Shown here in pieces: positions 15,157-24,403 of a DNA stretch of 42,739 nucleotides. Within the stretch, counting starts at the first letter, position 1, and every line of letters begins with the position of its first letter. Source of the DNA: Lachnospiraceae bacterium. Lineage in GTDB: Bacteria; Bacillota; Clostridia; Lachnospirales; Lachnospiraceae. The DNA is taken from NCBI GenBank assembly GCA_017399445.1, contig JAFQCM010000102.1, positions 1 through 42,739 of the forward strand, given 5' to 3'. The notes under the pieces were generated by a model. That model was given only the letters and a program-made list of their open reading frames with translations. It ran no database searches and was not told the origin of the DNA. The translations under genes and the position numbers were made by a program.

Positions 15157-17241
15157 ATGAGATTTAAAATACTACATGAAATAAAAGGACGTATGAGAAT
15201 ACATATAGTCCAAAAACAGATGAATTTCCAGGAAGCAGATATTCTTCAATACTATTTAACAAGTAAATATAATATTGTATCTGTAAAAATTTATGAGAGA
15301 ACGCAGGATGTAGCTATTTGTTATAGAGGAAACAGAAAAAGGGTCATAAAAACCTTACAAGAGTTTAGTTATGAAACTGTGTCAGTTCCAGATTATGCAT
15401 GGGAGAATTCCGGAAGAAAAGTAAATCGGGAATATTGGGACAAATTGGTGCAAAGTGTAGTAATGCGAGTAGGCAGTAAGTGGTTTCTTCCGGCTCCTGT
15501 CAGAACCATTATTACAGTAGTTAAGTCCGGAAAATATATATGGAATGGTATTCGTACATTGGCAAGAGGAAAAATCGAAGTACCGGTTTTAGATGGAACT
15601 GCCATTGCCATATCACTCCTTCGTGGGGATATGAAAACAGCAAGTTCTATTATGTTTCTTCTTGGAATTGGAGAAATATTGGAGGAATGGACCCATAAGA
15701 AGTCGGTAGATGATTTGGCAAGAAGTATGTCCTTAAATATTAGTAAGGTCTGGTTTCTTTCGGATGGAAAAGAAATTTTGGTGGATGCGGAACAAATAAA
15801 ACAGGGAGATAATGTGGTGATCCATGTGGGAAATGTAATTCCTTTTGATGGTGTAGTAGTAGAAGGAGAAGGAGCAGTAAATCAATCTTCTCTCACCGGA
15901 GAATCACTTCCTGTTTTAAAGGACGAGGGAGGTTATGTATATGCAGGAACTGTACTGGAAGAAGGGGAAATTACAGTACAGGTAAAAGAAACCTCTGGCT
16001 CTAATAAGTTTGAAAAAATAGTAACAATGATTGAAGAATCAGAAAAATTAAAATCTACTATGGAGGGAAAAGCAGCTCATTTAGCAGATAAGCTGGTTCC
16101 TTATACGTTGCTTGGAACAGGACTGGTTTACCTTTTCACCAGAAATGTAACCAAGGCGCTATCTGTGTTAATGGTAGATTTCTCCTGTGCATTAAAGCTA
16201 GCAATGCCAATTTCAGTGTTATCTGCTATTAGGGAAGCTGGCACACATAAGATAACGGTAAAAGGTGGAAAGTTCTTAGAAAAAGTTGCAGAAGCAGATA
16301 CCATTGTATTTGATAAAACAGGTACACTGACTAAGGCACAGCCTACAGTGGTGGAAGTGGTACCATTTATAGAAGAAAACCCAGATGAATTACTGCGTAC
16401 AGCAGCATGTTTGGAAGAACATTTTCCACATTCCATGGCGAAAGCCGTTGTAAATGCAGCGCAAGAACGGGGACTAACTCATGAAGAAAAGCATTCTAAG
16501 GTAGAGTATATTGTGGCTCATGGAATTTCTTCTAAGGTAGATGGGAAAAAAGTAGTCATAGGAAGTTATCATTTTGTTTTTGAAGATGAAGGATGCCGGA
16601 TACCGGAAGGTATGAAAGAAAGGTTTGATAATCTCACAGAAGAGTACTCACACTTGTATCTTGCTATAGAAGGACAATTGGCAGCAGCTATCTGCATAGA
16701 AGATCCTGTAAGAGAAGAAGCCGCTATAGCTGTGAAAGCATTGCGAAAGGTTGGATTTGATAAAATCGTAATGATGACAGGAGACAATGAGAGAACCGCC
16801 TGCTCCATAGCAACTAGAGTAGGTGTGGATGAATACTATGCAGGGGTTCTTCCAGAAGACAAGGCTAAATTTGTAGAAAAAGAAAAGGCAGCAGGAAGAA
16901 ACGTTATTATGGTGGGGGATGGAATTAATGATTCTCCGGCACTTTCTGCAGCAGATGTAGGTATTGCTATCAGTGATGGTGCACAAATTGCAAGAGAAAT
17001 TGCTGATATTACAATAGAGGCAGATGATTTGTTAGAGTTGTTAACACTGAAAAAAATTAGTAATGGACTGCTAAAAAGAACCAAGAAAAATTATGCAAGC
17101 ATTGTTGGTATTAATACCGGTTTAATAGTGCTAGGGATTTGTGGAATGATCCAGCCTACTACTTCGGCACTGCTTCATAATACTTCAACATTGGCCATTA
17201 GTTTAAATAGTATGAAAGATATCTTGGATAAGAAAGTTTGA
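15157..17241 (+). CDS. P1B-type heavy-metal-translocating ATPase, atypical metal motif
   Basis: Start taken at ATG 15157, giving the family-like MRFKILHEIKGRMRIHI; the GTG at 15148 is too close to GGAAGG. The first 75 residues are an HMA-like domain without its CxxC pair. Then come membrane helices, the actuator motif LTGES, the phosphorylated Asp386 in FDKTGTLT, HSMAK (in place of the P1B HP dipeptide), MMTGDN and the hinge VGDGINDSPALSAADVG. In the metal-binding helix, the usual CPC or SPC is replaced by DFSCALKLAMP, so the transported ion cannot be assigned from the standard rules. It exports a transition metal at the cost of ATP. It is downstream of a small membrane protein and DUF6110. 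Confidence 0.9.
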   Translation: MRFKILHEIKGRMRIHIVQKQMNFQEADILQYYLTSKYNIVSVKIYERTQDVAICYRGNRKRVIKTLQEFSYETVSVPDYAWENSGRKVNREYWDKLVQSVVMRVGSKWFLPAPVRTIITVVKSGKYIWNGIRTLARGKIEVPVLDGTAIAISLLRGDMKTASSIMFLLGIGEILEEWTHKKSVDDLARSMSLNISKVWFLSDGKEILVDAEQIKQGDNVVIHVGNVIPFDGVVVEGEGAVNQSSLTGESLPVLKDEGGYVYAGTVLEEGEITVQVKETSGSNKFEKIVTMIEESEKLKSTMEGKAAHLADKLVPYTLLGTGLVYLFTRNVTKALSVLMVDFSCALKLAMPISVLSAIREAGTHKITVKGGKFLEKVAEADTIVFDKTGTLTKAQPTVVEVVPFIEENPDELLRTAACLEEHFPHSMAKAVVNAAQERGLTHEEKHSKVEYIVAHGISSKVDGKKVVIGSYHFVFEDEGCRIPEGMKERFDNLTEEYSHLYLAIEGQLAAAICIEDPVREEAAIAVKALRKVGFDKIVMMTGDNERTACSIATRVGVDEYYAGVLPEDKAKFVEKEKAAGRNVIMVGDGINDSPALSAADVGIAISDGAQIAREIADITIEADDLLELLTLKKISNGLLKRTKKNYASIVGINTGLIVLGICGMIQPTTSALLHNTSTLAISLNSMKDILDKKV

Positions 17242-17254
17242 TGAAATATTTTCT

Positions 17255-17298
17255 CCATTCTATGATTCATGATTGTTTCGTAGAATGGGGGACTTTTT
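17255..17298 (+). terminator. Terminator after the metal ATPase
   Basis: CCATTCTATG pairs with CGTAGAATGG (one mismatch) across about 14 nt, followed by GGGAC and T5; moderate quality. The GGGGG just after the stem may also be the ribosome site of the next small gene. Confidence 0.55.
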
Positions 17299-17301
17299 AG
17301 T

Positions 17302-17517
17302 TTGCGGGAAATTTCTTTGTCTGCAAACAGAAATTCCGAATTTGATGGATGGAGCGGTATGTATAACAGTAATCCTTTAAGTGTAAAGATTATAACAGAA
17401 CATATTCACAATGATATTTATTTATGGAAATTAAGAGAAATTTATGGAAAAGAAATGTATGAAAATGTCTATATTGAAACAGAATTTGAAAGAAAGAGCA
17501 GGAGGAAAAGCATATGA
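17302..17517 (+). CDS. Small hypothetical protein coupled to the sugar kinase
   Basis: 71 aa if TTG 17302 is used (GGGGG 10 nt upstream); an internal ATG at 17359 would give 52 aa. The product is soluble and mixed-charge (TEHIHNDIYLWKLREIYGKE) with a basic C-terminus ERKSRRKSI. I do not recognise it. Its TGA overlaps the ATG of the kinase gene (ATGA), and the kinase ribosome site AGGAGG lies within it, which supports real translation and coupling. Confidence 0.55.
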   Translation: MREISLSANRNSEFDGWSGMYNSNPLSVKIITEHIHNDIYLWKLREIYGKEMYENVYIETEFERKSRRKSI

Positions 17518-18434
17518 AAATTATGGTATCAGGATTAGTAAACGTAGAAACTAATATAAAAATCAGGGAATTTCCGGTTTCTTATTACCCGGTGGACTAT
17601 CCGTTCTTTGGTATTGCTTCTTCCGTAGGCGGGGTTGCTTACAATGTGTCAAATGCCTTAAGTAAACTGGGAAATGAAGTAGAGTTAATTTCATATACAG
17701 GAAAAGATTTTGAAGCAGAGAGAATTTTTACAGAGTTAGAAAAGAACAAAATTGGATTTTCAAAGGTAAGAAAGGAACTGAAAGAAACGCCTGTGTCAGC
17801 AATACTTTATGACGCTCAGGGAAAAAGGCAGATTTACTGTGACTTGAAAGACATTCAGGAAAAAACATATGTATATAATGAAAAAGAGCAAAACATGGAT
17901 GATTATGACATAATTGTTCTTTGCAATATTAATTTTAACCGAGAACTATTAAAGAAAGCGAAAAAATCAGGAAAGATCATTGCTACGGATGTACATGTGT
18001 TAAGCAATATAGAAGATGATTATAACAAAGATTTTATGGAGTGTGCAGATATTTTATTCTTAAGTGATGAACAGCTTCCTGCATCGGCAGAAGAATTTAT
18101 TCTTCAGATAAAAGAACGGTATCCGGCAAAAATTGTTGTAATTGGAAGAGGAAGCAAGGGAGCACTACTGTATGATCGTGAAAGAAATCAAGTGACAAAC
18201 CTTGGGGCAGTAAAAGTAGGTGAAGTGGTGAATACAGTTGGAGCAGGGGATGCTTTGTTTTCTTCATTTCTTCATTTCTATGGAAAAGGGTATGAGCCAG
18301 TAGAAGCTTTAAAGCGTGCTGAAGTTTTTGCTTCTGCGAAAATTCGGGAAAGTGGTGCTGCAAATGGATTTATTGAGGAAAAAGAAGTGGAACAATTATA
18401 CAGCAAGGGAGAACTGAAATTTTCTTGTAAATAA
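17514..18434 (+). CDS. PfkB-family carbohydrate kinase
   Basis: 306 aa. The N-terminal PfkB glycine motif is GGVAYNVSNALSKLGNEVEL; the C-terminal signature VNTVGAGDALFSSFLHF contains the catalytic-base Asp and the anion hole. A lid strand (VSAILYDAQGKRQIY) lies between. Members phosphorylate sugars or nucleosides such as ribose, fructose, fructoselysine, pseudouridine or adenosine; the substrate cannot be fixed because no transporter or isomerase gene adjoins it. It is translationally coupled to the small upstream gene and ends at a perfect 13-bp hairpin. Confidence 0.88.
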   Translation: MKIMVSGLVNVETNIKIREFPVSYYPVDYPFFGIASSVGGVAYNVSNALSKLGNEVELISYTGKDFEAERIFTELEKNKIGFSKVRKELKETPVSAILYDAQGKRQIYCDLKDIQEKTYVYNEKEQNMDDYDIIVLCNINFNRELLKKAKKSGKIIATDVHVLSNIEDDYNKDFMECADILFLSDEQLPASAEEFILQIKERYPAKIVVIGRGSKGALLYDRERNQVTNLGAVKVGEVVNTVGAGDALFSSFLHFYGKGYEPVEALKRAEVFASAKIRESGAANGFIEEKEVEQLYSKGELKFSCK

Positions 18435-18436
18435 TA

Positions 18437-18463
18437 TATGTGTGGGCTGACAGCCCACACATA
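18437..18463. terminator. Hairpin between convergent genes
   Basis: TATGTGTGGGCTG and CAGCCCACACATA form a perfect 13-bp stem with a one-base centre. T-runs are weak on both sides, so it may work as a terminator for either convergent gene or as an mRNA end-protector. Confidence 0.55.
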
Positions 18464-18469
18464 ATGTCT

Positions 18470-19546
18470 TTAATATTCTAAAGAATTTACCGTATCTATA
18501 AAGGTTTCCGGATGAAATCTGTGAATATTATGATTGCTGGACAGCTCTACCAGTTCACAGTTTTTCATAAGAGAAACAGCATTTCTTGCCTGTTCATCAG
18601 AAGATGCTGCCTGTAAAATTCCATCTTCTGTATAAGAGTCTTTGGCATGAATAAAAACAGCAGGAACTTCAATATCAGACATAAGAGTTTCATGGGAAAT
18701 ATCACTATGCCAGGTATAATCGTAAAAATGTTCTCCAAATGAAAAATCATATTCTTTTATATATAAGAATGGATAGTTAAGAGATTCCGGCATAAAAAAG
18801 TATTGTACCGGTTTCTCTGGATGCTTTTCATGATACCATTGTGCGTAATTGGCAAGTCCATCCATAGAGGAACTCATATATAATTGTCCCCATAAGCAAT
18901 GACGCATATAGTAGGCTTCCCAACATTCTGCCTGGTCTGTTAATAAATATTCGTGCATATTTTTATATGTGTCCTGATAAGCAAAAGATTTTTCAAAGTA
19001 ATCCTGCTCTGTTGAAAAAACAGGCGGATCTTCCAAAATAGCCCCTACAATCAAATCACCACCATAAGCAGCTACATAGGAAGCAAGTAACCCACCAGAA
19101 GAATGACCGGAAACAATGGTTTTCTCCTGAATTACATTGGTAACAAACCAGATAAAATCCTCCCCATTCTCCTTTAAATAATATTTACCTTCATCATGGG
19201 TGGAGCTTCCATGTCCGTAGCAATCTACTGCAAACACATGGTAATTTTTACTTAATTTTGGAAGAACAGATGCATAATCTTCCCAGGTACCTGTCTGTCC
19301 GTGAATAAGCAAAAGAGCATCTCCATTATCTGGTCCCTCAGCATAATTAATGATAGAACCATCAGGCAAAGTTGATTGTTTTTCCTGAAAACCGGACTTT
19401 AATGTTTTTTTATAATCTTTTTGCCAGTAATAAGTACAAGTGTAACAATAAATAGCAATCCCGGCTATGATTAGCAGGAAAAGTGTCAAAAGAATATAAC
19501 AGATTGTTTTTGATTTCTTTTTCTTGGAATTGGAAACAGAGTTCAT
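18470..19546 (-). CDS. Membrane-anchored alpha/beta hydrolase
   Basis: 358 aa. A Lys-rich start (SKKKKSKT) precedes one helix (ICYILLTLFLLIIAGIAIYC, about residues 15-35), so the enzyme is anchored with its catalytic domain outside the cell. The fold shows the oxyanion segment LLIHGQTGTWEDY, the strand FAVDCYGHGSS, nucleophile Ser149 in GHSSGG, and the C-terminal catalytic His in SSNHNIHRFHP. It should hydrolyse an ester, amide or peptide bond; the substrate is not apparent. Its ATG directly follows the TAA of the XRE-AbrB regulator gene, so the two are co-translated. Confidence 0.85.
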   Translation of the reverse strand: MNSVSNSKKKKSKTICYILLTLFLLIIAGIAIYCYTCTYYWQKDYKKTLKSGFQEKQSTLPDGSIINYAEGPDNGDALLLIHGQTGTWEDYASVLPKLSKNYHVFAVDCYGHGSSTHDEGKYYLKENGEDFIWFVTNVIQEKTIVSGHSSGGLLASYVAAYGGDLIVGAILEDPPVFSTEQDYFEKSFAYQDTYKNMHEYLLTDQAECWEAYYMRHCLWGQLYMSSSMDGLANYAQWYHEKHPEKPVQYFFMPESLNYPFLYIKEYDFSFGEHFYDYTWHSDISHETLMSDIEVPAVFIHAKDSYTEDGILQAASSDEQARNAVSLMKNCELVELSSNHNIHRFHPETFIDTVNSLEY

Positions 19547-19981
19547 TTACCAGTCCTCCTTTTTTGTAAAAGTATTGGTATTTATTGCCTGCATCAATTC
19601 CTTCATTGCATTTGCAGGCAGTATCGCCAGTCCTCGGTCTTCGTCCCCGAATAACAAAAGCTGATCCCCCTCCTGAATATGAAATATTTCACGGGCCTTT
19701 TTGGGAATTACAATCTGTCCTCTGGCACCAACAGTGAAAGAACCAAAGAAATATTTCCCTTTTGGTGGAGTCGTGTTAGCAGCAGAATTGGGATGTCCCA
19801 CCAAAGCATCTATGGAGACACCATATAAATCAGCCAGTGCAATACATTTGGAGATATCCGGAGTATTTTCGCCCTTTTCCCAATTGGCAACAGCCTGTCT
19901 CGATACCCCTATCTTTTCTGCTAATTGTTCTTGGGTAAAACCAGCGTTTTTTCTAAGTGTGGCTAAAATCTGATTTATCAT
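19547..19981 (-). CDS. XRE-AbrB fusion transcriptional regulator
   Basis: 144 aa with two DNA-binding modules. Residues 1-60 are an XRE/Cro HTH (LRKNAGFTQEQLAEKIGVSR, QAVANWEKGENTPDISK, LYGVSIDALVG). Residues about 78-125 form a SpoVT/AbrB swapped-hairpin barrel (GARGQIVIPKKAREIFHI, EGDQLLLFGDEDRGLAI). The GRGQIVIPK strand is the AbrB hallmark. AGGAGG precedes the start. It is the first gene of a two-gene unit with the hydrolase and probably controls that unit. The divergent region toward the MarR gene contains TGTAAA-N6-TTTACA (20053-20070), a candidate site. Confidence 0.9.
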   Translation of the reverse strand: MINQILATLRKNAGFTQEQLAEKIGVSRQAVANWEKGENTPDISKCIALADLYGVSIDALVGHPNSAANTTPPKGKYFFGSFTVGARGQIVIPKKAREIFHIQEGDQLLLFGDEDRGLAILPANAMKELMQAINTNTFTKKEDW

Positions 19982-20052
19982 ACTTTTTACCTCCTCTGTA
20001 TTTCATTTTAATTGTATTTTGGGCAATTGTCTACCAAGAGAATTTTACACAA

Positions 20053-20070
20053 TGTAAAAAATACTTTACA
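20053..20070. promoter_or_regulatory. Palindrome in the divergent XRE-AbrB / MarR interval
   Basis: TGTAAA-AAATAC-TTTACA, 6-bp arms. It is about 70 bp upstream of the XRE-AbrB start and 30 bp upstream of the MarR -35, so it could belong to either regulator. Confidence 0.45.
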
Positions 20071-20098
20071 AAAAACACCGTACATTAGCATACTACTA

Positions 20099-20143
20099 TT
20101 GACAAAAGGAGAATATAGTGTAAAATATGTTAGGAACCTAACA
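20099..20143 (+). promoter_or_regulatory. MarR gene promoter and operator
   Basis: TTGACA (20099-20104), 16-bp spacer, TAAAAT (20121-20126). Immediately after comes TGTTAGG-AA-CCTAACA (20128-20143), a perfect palindrome with 7-bp arms, in the size range of MarR sites and placed over the start of transcription. Confidence 0.8.
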
Positions 20144-20162
20144 AATGGAAAAGAGGAAACCT

Positions 20163-20594
20163 ATGGAAACACATATTGGGAAAGAGATTATTATATTGTC
20201 TAACCTGATTAAGAGAAGGATGCGTTCGGCGTCAGAAGCGTTAGGAGTTACTGATACTCAGGCAAGGGTGATTCAATATATTTCTGAGGAAGGCAAAAAA
20301 AGAGAGATATTTCAGAAAGATATTGAAGATACTTTTTGCGTTCGGCGTTCTAGTGTAACACAAATTATTCAGCTTTTAGAAAGGGATGGATATATTACAC
20401 GGGAAAGTGTAGAAAGAGATGCCCGATTGAAAAAACTTGTGTTAACGGAGAAGGGCTCCCAGATTGACAAGGTAATGAAAAAACAGATAAAAGACATGGA
20501 GGCTGAACTGAAAAAAAATATTTCGCCTCAGGAAAAGGAAACACTTATAAACATATTATATAAGGTAAGAAAAAATTTAGGAGAGGAGAACTGA
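20163..20594 (+). CDS. MarR-family transcriptional regulator
   Basis: I use ATG 20163 (METHIGKE), which has AAGAGG 8 nt upstream; the ATG at 20145 has none. The 143-aa product has the MarR layout: a dimer helix (IILSNLIKRRMRSASE), a winged helix with recognition helix VRRSSVTQIIQLLERDGYI, the wing RESVERDARLKKLVLTEKG, and a C-terminal dimer helix. The wing DARLKKLVLT is typical of this family. It starts a three-gene operon with two ABC exporter half-proteins; the second gene begins 5 bp after its stop. It probably represses the operon through the promoter palindrome and is released by a drug-like or phenolic ligand. Confidence 0.92.
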   Translation: METHIGKEIIILSNLIKRRMRSASEALGVTDTQARVIQYISEEGKKREIFQKDIEDTFCVRRSSVTQIIQLLERDGYITRESVERDARLKKLVLTEKGSQIDKVMKKQIKDMEAELKKNISPQEKETLINILYKVRKNLGEEN

Positions 20595-20599
20595 AAAAA

Positions 20600-22357
20600 A
20601 TGTTGAAAACATTAGGAGCACAAGTGAAAGAATTTAAAAAGTCTTCTATTTTAACACCGGTATTCATGTTTTTAGAAGTAATATTAGAAACAATGATACC
20701 ATGGATGATGGCTTCCATTATTGATAATGGAATCAACGTAGAAGGCGGAAATATGAAGCATATCTGTATTATGGGTGCTTGTATGACAGGAGCAGCCATA
20801 GTTGGACTATATGCAGGTATTATGGGAGGAAAATATGGTGCCAATGCATCTGCCGGTCTTGCAAAAAATCTTAGAGCGGCAATGTATGAAAATATCCAGA
20901 AATATTCTTTTTCCAACATAGACAAATATAGTACAGCCGGATTAATTACCAGGCTTACTACAGATGTAACAAATGTACAAAATGCATACCAGATGATTTT
21001 GCGTATGTGTACTAGAGCACCATCTAGTTTGATTTGTGCCATGGTAATGGCTTTTTATATTAATGCAAAAATTGCAAGTATCTATCTGATTGCAGTTATT
21101 TTGTTAGGATTAGTACTTTTCATGATTATCAAAGGGGCTACAAAATACTTTAACGTAGGATTTAAAAAATATGACAGCCTGAATGCCAGTGTACAGGAAA
21201 ATGTTTCTGCTATTCGAGTGGTAAAAGCATATGTAAGAGAAGATTATGAAAATGAAAAATTTACCAAGGAAAGTAAAGCTGTTGCAAAAATCTTTAGTAA
21301 AGCAGAAAATGTATTAGCCTGGAATGCACCTTCCATGCAGTTTACAGTGTATGCATGTATTTTGGGAATTAGCTGGATTGGGGCAAATATGATTGTGTCA
21401 GATACCCTGACTACTGGAGAACTGATGAGTCTTCTGACCTATTGTATGAATATACTGATGAGCCTTATGATGCTTTCTATGGTATTTGTTATGGTAAGTA
21501 TGAGTATTGCCAGTGGAGAACGTATTGCTGAAGTTATTAACGAGAAAAGTGATTTACAAAACCCTGAAAATCCGGAATATGTTGTAAAGTCAGGAAGCAT
21601 TGAATTTAAAAATGTTAATTTCAGCTATAAAGATAAAGCTGGAGAACCAGTACTGAAAAACATTAATCTTTCCATTCAGCCGGGAGAAACCATAGGAATT
21701 ATCGGTGGAACCGGAAGTGCAAAAACCAGTCTTGTTAACTTAATCAGTCGCTTGTATGATGTACAGAATGGTGCTGTCTTGGTTGGTGGAAAAGATGTAA
21801 GAGAATATGATATGGAAGCATTGCGTAATCAGGTAGCTGTAGTATTGCAGAAAAATACATTATTTAGCGGAACCATTTTGGAAAATTTAAGATGGGGAAA
21901 TAAAGAAGCCAGTGAAGAAGAATGCAAACGTGCCTGTGAGCTGGCCTGTGCAGATGAATTTATTGAAAGAATGCCAAATAAATATAATACTTATATTGAA
22001 CAGGGCGGAAGTAATGTTTCCGGTGGACAAAAGCAGCGACTTTGTATTGCAAGAGCTTTATTAAAGAAACCGAAAATTTTGATTTTAGACGATTCAACCA
22101 GTGCAGTAGATATGGCAACAGATGCAAAAATCAGAAAAGCATTTGCAGAAGAAATTCCGGATACTACCAAACTGATTATTGCACAGCGTATTTCTAGTGT
22201 ACAGAACTCTGACCGTATTATTGTAATGAACGAAGGAGAAATTGCAGGATTTGGAACTCATGAAGAGTTATTGGCAGGAAATGAAATTTACAGAGAAGTT
22301 TACCAGTCACAAACGGGAGGCAGTGGAGACTTTGATGAAGGAAAGGAGGAAGCATAA
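20600..22357 (+). CDS. ABC exporter half-transporter, degenerate ATP site
   Basis: 585 aa, six-helix type-IV exporter domain (residues 1-310) fused to an ATPase domain. Walker A is GGTGSAKT, signature NVSGGQKQRLCIARAL, but Walker B is ILILDDSTSAVD: the catalytic Glu is Asp, so this subunit supplies the non-catalytic site. With the next gene it forms a heterodimer like TM287/288 or LmrCD, which export hydrophobic drugs or lipids. The stop codon directly abuts the ATG of the partner. Controlled by the MarR protein. Confidence 0.93.
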   Translation: MLKTLGAQVKEFKKSSILTPVFMFLEVILETMIPWMMASIIDNGINVEGGNMKHICIMGACMTGAAIVGLYAGIMGGKYGANASAGLAKNLRAAMYENIQKYSFSNIDKYSTAGLITRLTTDVTNVQNAYQMILRMCTRAPSSLICAMVMAFYINAKIASIYLIAVILLGLVLFMIIKGATKYFNVGFKKYDSLNASVQENVSAIRVVKAYVREDYENEKFTKESKAVAKIFSKAENVLAWNAPSMQFTVYACILGISWIGANMIVSDTLTTGELMSLLTYCMNILMSLMMLSMVFVMVSMSIASGERIAEVINEKSDLQNPENPEYVVKSGSIEFKNVNFSYKDKAGEPVLKNINLSIQPGETIGIIGGTGSAKTSLVNLISRLYDVQNGAVLVGGKDVREYDMEALRNQVAVVLQKNTLFSGTILENLRWGNKEASEEECKRACELACADEFIERMPNKYNTYIEQGGSNVSGGQKQRLCIARALLKKPKILILDDSTSAVDMATDAKIRKAFAEEIPDTTKLIIAQRISSVQNSDRIIVMNEGEIAGFGTHEELLAGNEIYREVYQSQTGGSGDFDEGKEEA

Positions 22358-24265
22358 ATGAGTGGAAAACCAATAGGAAAGGGACCAATGGGAAAAGGAC
22401 CAATGGGAAAACCTACAGTAAAAAATCCAGGAAAACTGTTTGTACGTCTTATGGGCTATGTTATGAAAAAATATAAGTTTCATTTAACAGCAGTGGTAAT
22501 CGGCATTATTATAAGTGTACTTGCAAGCGTACAGGGAACCATGTTTATGCAGACTCTGATTGATGATTTTATTGCACCTTTAATAAAATCTGAAAATCCT
22601 GATTTTTCTCCATTATTGCAAAAAATTATTAAAGTAGCAGGATTTTATGTAATTGGTATTGTGTGTACTTATGCTTATAACAGAATTATGGTAAATGTTA
22701 CACAAGGAACATTGAAAAACCTTCGTGATGATATGTTTACCAAAATGGAAAGCCTTCCTATTAAATATTTTGATACTAACGCCCATGGAGATATTATGTC
22801 TATGTATACTAATGACATTGATACTCTTCGTCAGTTGATTAGTCAGAGTTTACCACAGATATTTTCCAGTTGTATTACTATTATCAGTATTTTGGCCTGT
22901 ATGATTATGTTAAATATTCCACTTACAATTTTGGCACTGCTTATGGTAGGAGTTATGACGATGATTAGTGGAAAAGTGGCAGGAGAAAGTGCTAAACACT
23001 TTGTAGCCCAACAGAAAGATATTGGTAAAGTAAATGGTTACATTGAAGAAATGATGGAAGGACAAAAAGTAATTAAAGTATTCTGTCATGAGGAAGAAAG
23101 TATTGAAAAATTCCATGAGTTAAATGACAAACTGTTTGAAAGTGCAGATAATGCCAATAAGTTTGCTAATATACTAGGACCAATTAATGGACAGTTGGGA
23201 CATATGAGTTATGTATTATGTTCGGTTTTTGGTGGAATTATGGCAATCAATGGTTTTGCAGGATTAACTCTTGGAGGTCTTGCAAGTTTCTTAGCCTTTA
23301 ATAAAAGCTTTAATATGCCTATTAGTCAGGTTAGCCAGCAGCTAAATGCGATTGTAATGGCATTGGCAGGTGCGGAAAGAGTATTTAAGCTGTTGGATGA
23401 AACACCGGAAGTAGACAATGGATATGTAACTTTGGTAAATGCCCGAAGAGAAGGGGAAAAGTTGGTTCCATGTAAAGAAAGAACCGGTATCTGGGCATGG
23501 GAACATAAACATCAGAATGGTGACCCTACTACATACGTAGAAGTAAAAGGTGATGTAGTATTTGATGATGTGGATTTTGGATACACAGATGAAAAGATAG
23601 TTCTTCATAATGTGGATTTGTACGCCACACCGGGACAAAAGATAGCATTTGTTGGTTCTACAGGAGCAGGAAAAACTACCATTACCAATCTGATTAATCG
23701 TTTCTATGATATTCAGGATGGAAAAATCCGTTATGATGGGATTAATATTAATAAGATTAAAAAAGCAGATTTAAGACGTTCTCTTGGAATCGTTCTTCAA
23801 GATACACACTTGTTTACTATGAGTGTAAAGGATAATATCCGCTATGGTAAGTTAGATGCCACAGATGAAGAAGTAATTGCAGCAGCAAAATTAGCTAATG
23901 CAGACGGATTTATCCGCAGACTTCCGGATGGATATGATACCATTTTGACAGGAGATGGAGCCAACTTAAGTCAGGGACAGCGCCAGCTTCTTGCCATTGC
24001 CAGAGCAGCTATTGCAGACCCACCTGTATTAATCTTAGATGAGGCTACCAGCTCTATTGATACCAGAACGGAAAAGTTAGTTCAGGATGGAATGGATAAG
24101 CTGATGGCAGGCAGAACTACATTTGTGATTGCTCACCGTCTTTCTACCATAAGAAATAGTGATTGTATTATGGTTTTAGAGCAGGGCAGAATCATTGAAC
24201 GTGGAAATCATGAACAGTTGATGGAAGAGAAAGGTAAATACTACGCCTTATCAGCTGGAAAGTAA
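22358..24265 (+). CDS. ABC exporter half-transporter, catalytic subunit
   Basis: 635 aa. The N-terminus has an odd Gly-Pro-Met-Lys repeat (KGPMGKGPMGKP) before the six-helix membrane domain. The ATPase domain has Walker A GSTGAGKTT, signature LSQGQRQLLAIARA, Walker B VLILDEATSSID with the catalytic Glu, and the switch His in IAHRLST. An insertion of about 40 residues rich in charge (VNARREGEKLVPCKERTGIW) sits between the membrane and ATPase domains, as in many clostridial partners of this class. It pairs with the preceding subunit as the hydrolysing half. Confidence 0.93.
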   Translation: MSGKPIGKGPMGKGPMGKPTVKNPGKLFVRLMGYVMKKYKFHLTAVVIGIIISVLASVQGTMFMQTLIDDFIAPLIKSENPDFSPLLQKIIKVAGFYVIGIVCTYAYNRIMVNVTQGTLKNLRDDMFTKMESLPIKYFDTNAHGDIMSMYTNDIDTLRQLISQSLPQIFSSCITIISILACMIMLNIPLTILALLMVGVMTMISGKVAGESAKHFVAQQKDIGKVNGYIEEMMEGQKVIKVFCHEEESIEKFHELNDKLFESADNANKFANILGPINGQLGHMSYVLCSVFGGIMAINGFAGLTLGGLASFLAFNKSFNMPISQVSQQLNAIVMALAGAERVFKLLDETPEVDNGYVTLVNARREGEKLVPCKERTGIWAWEHKHQNGDPTTYVEVKGDVVFDDVDFGYTDEKIVLHNVDLYATPGQKIAFVGSTGAGKTTITNLINRFYDIQDGKIRYDGININKIKKADLRRSLGIVLQDTHLFTMSVKDNIRYGKLDATDEEVIAAAKLANADGFIRRLPDGYDTILTGDGANLSQGQRQLLAIARAAIADPPVLILDEATSSIDTRTEKLVQDGMDKLMAGRTTFVIAHRLSTIRNSDCIMVLEQGRIIERGNHEQLMEEKGKYYALSAGK

Positions 24266-24291
24266 AATATAATGATACCAGGGACAAAAGG

Positions 24292-24400
24292 TCATACGTC
24301 TCATGCTTGCATAAAAAAGTATGATTTTGTGCCCCTAACATCATATAATATAATAATATAATGTCAGGCAGGTAGGAAGTTAATTTACACCGGGTGTCAA
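24292..24400 (+). other. Intergenic hairpin and AT-rich promoter region
   Basis: CAAAA plus CATAC pair with GTATG plus TTTTG in one imperfect hairpin at about 24280-24334, with no T-run. A stretch TATAATATAATAATATAAT (24344-24362) offers several -10 hexamers for the next gene, without a clear -35. Confidence 0.4.
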
Positions 24401-24403
24401 CAG

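Noticed and set aside
20600..24265. ABC exporter pair as a bacteriocin exporter with peptidase
   Set aside because: Neither subunit has an N-terminal C39 peptidase domain and no precursor peptide gene is nearby.
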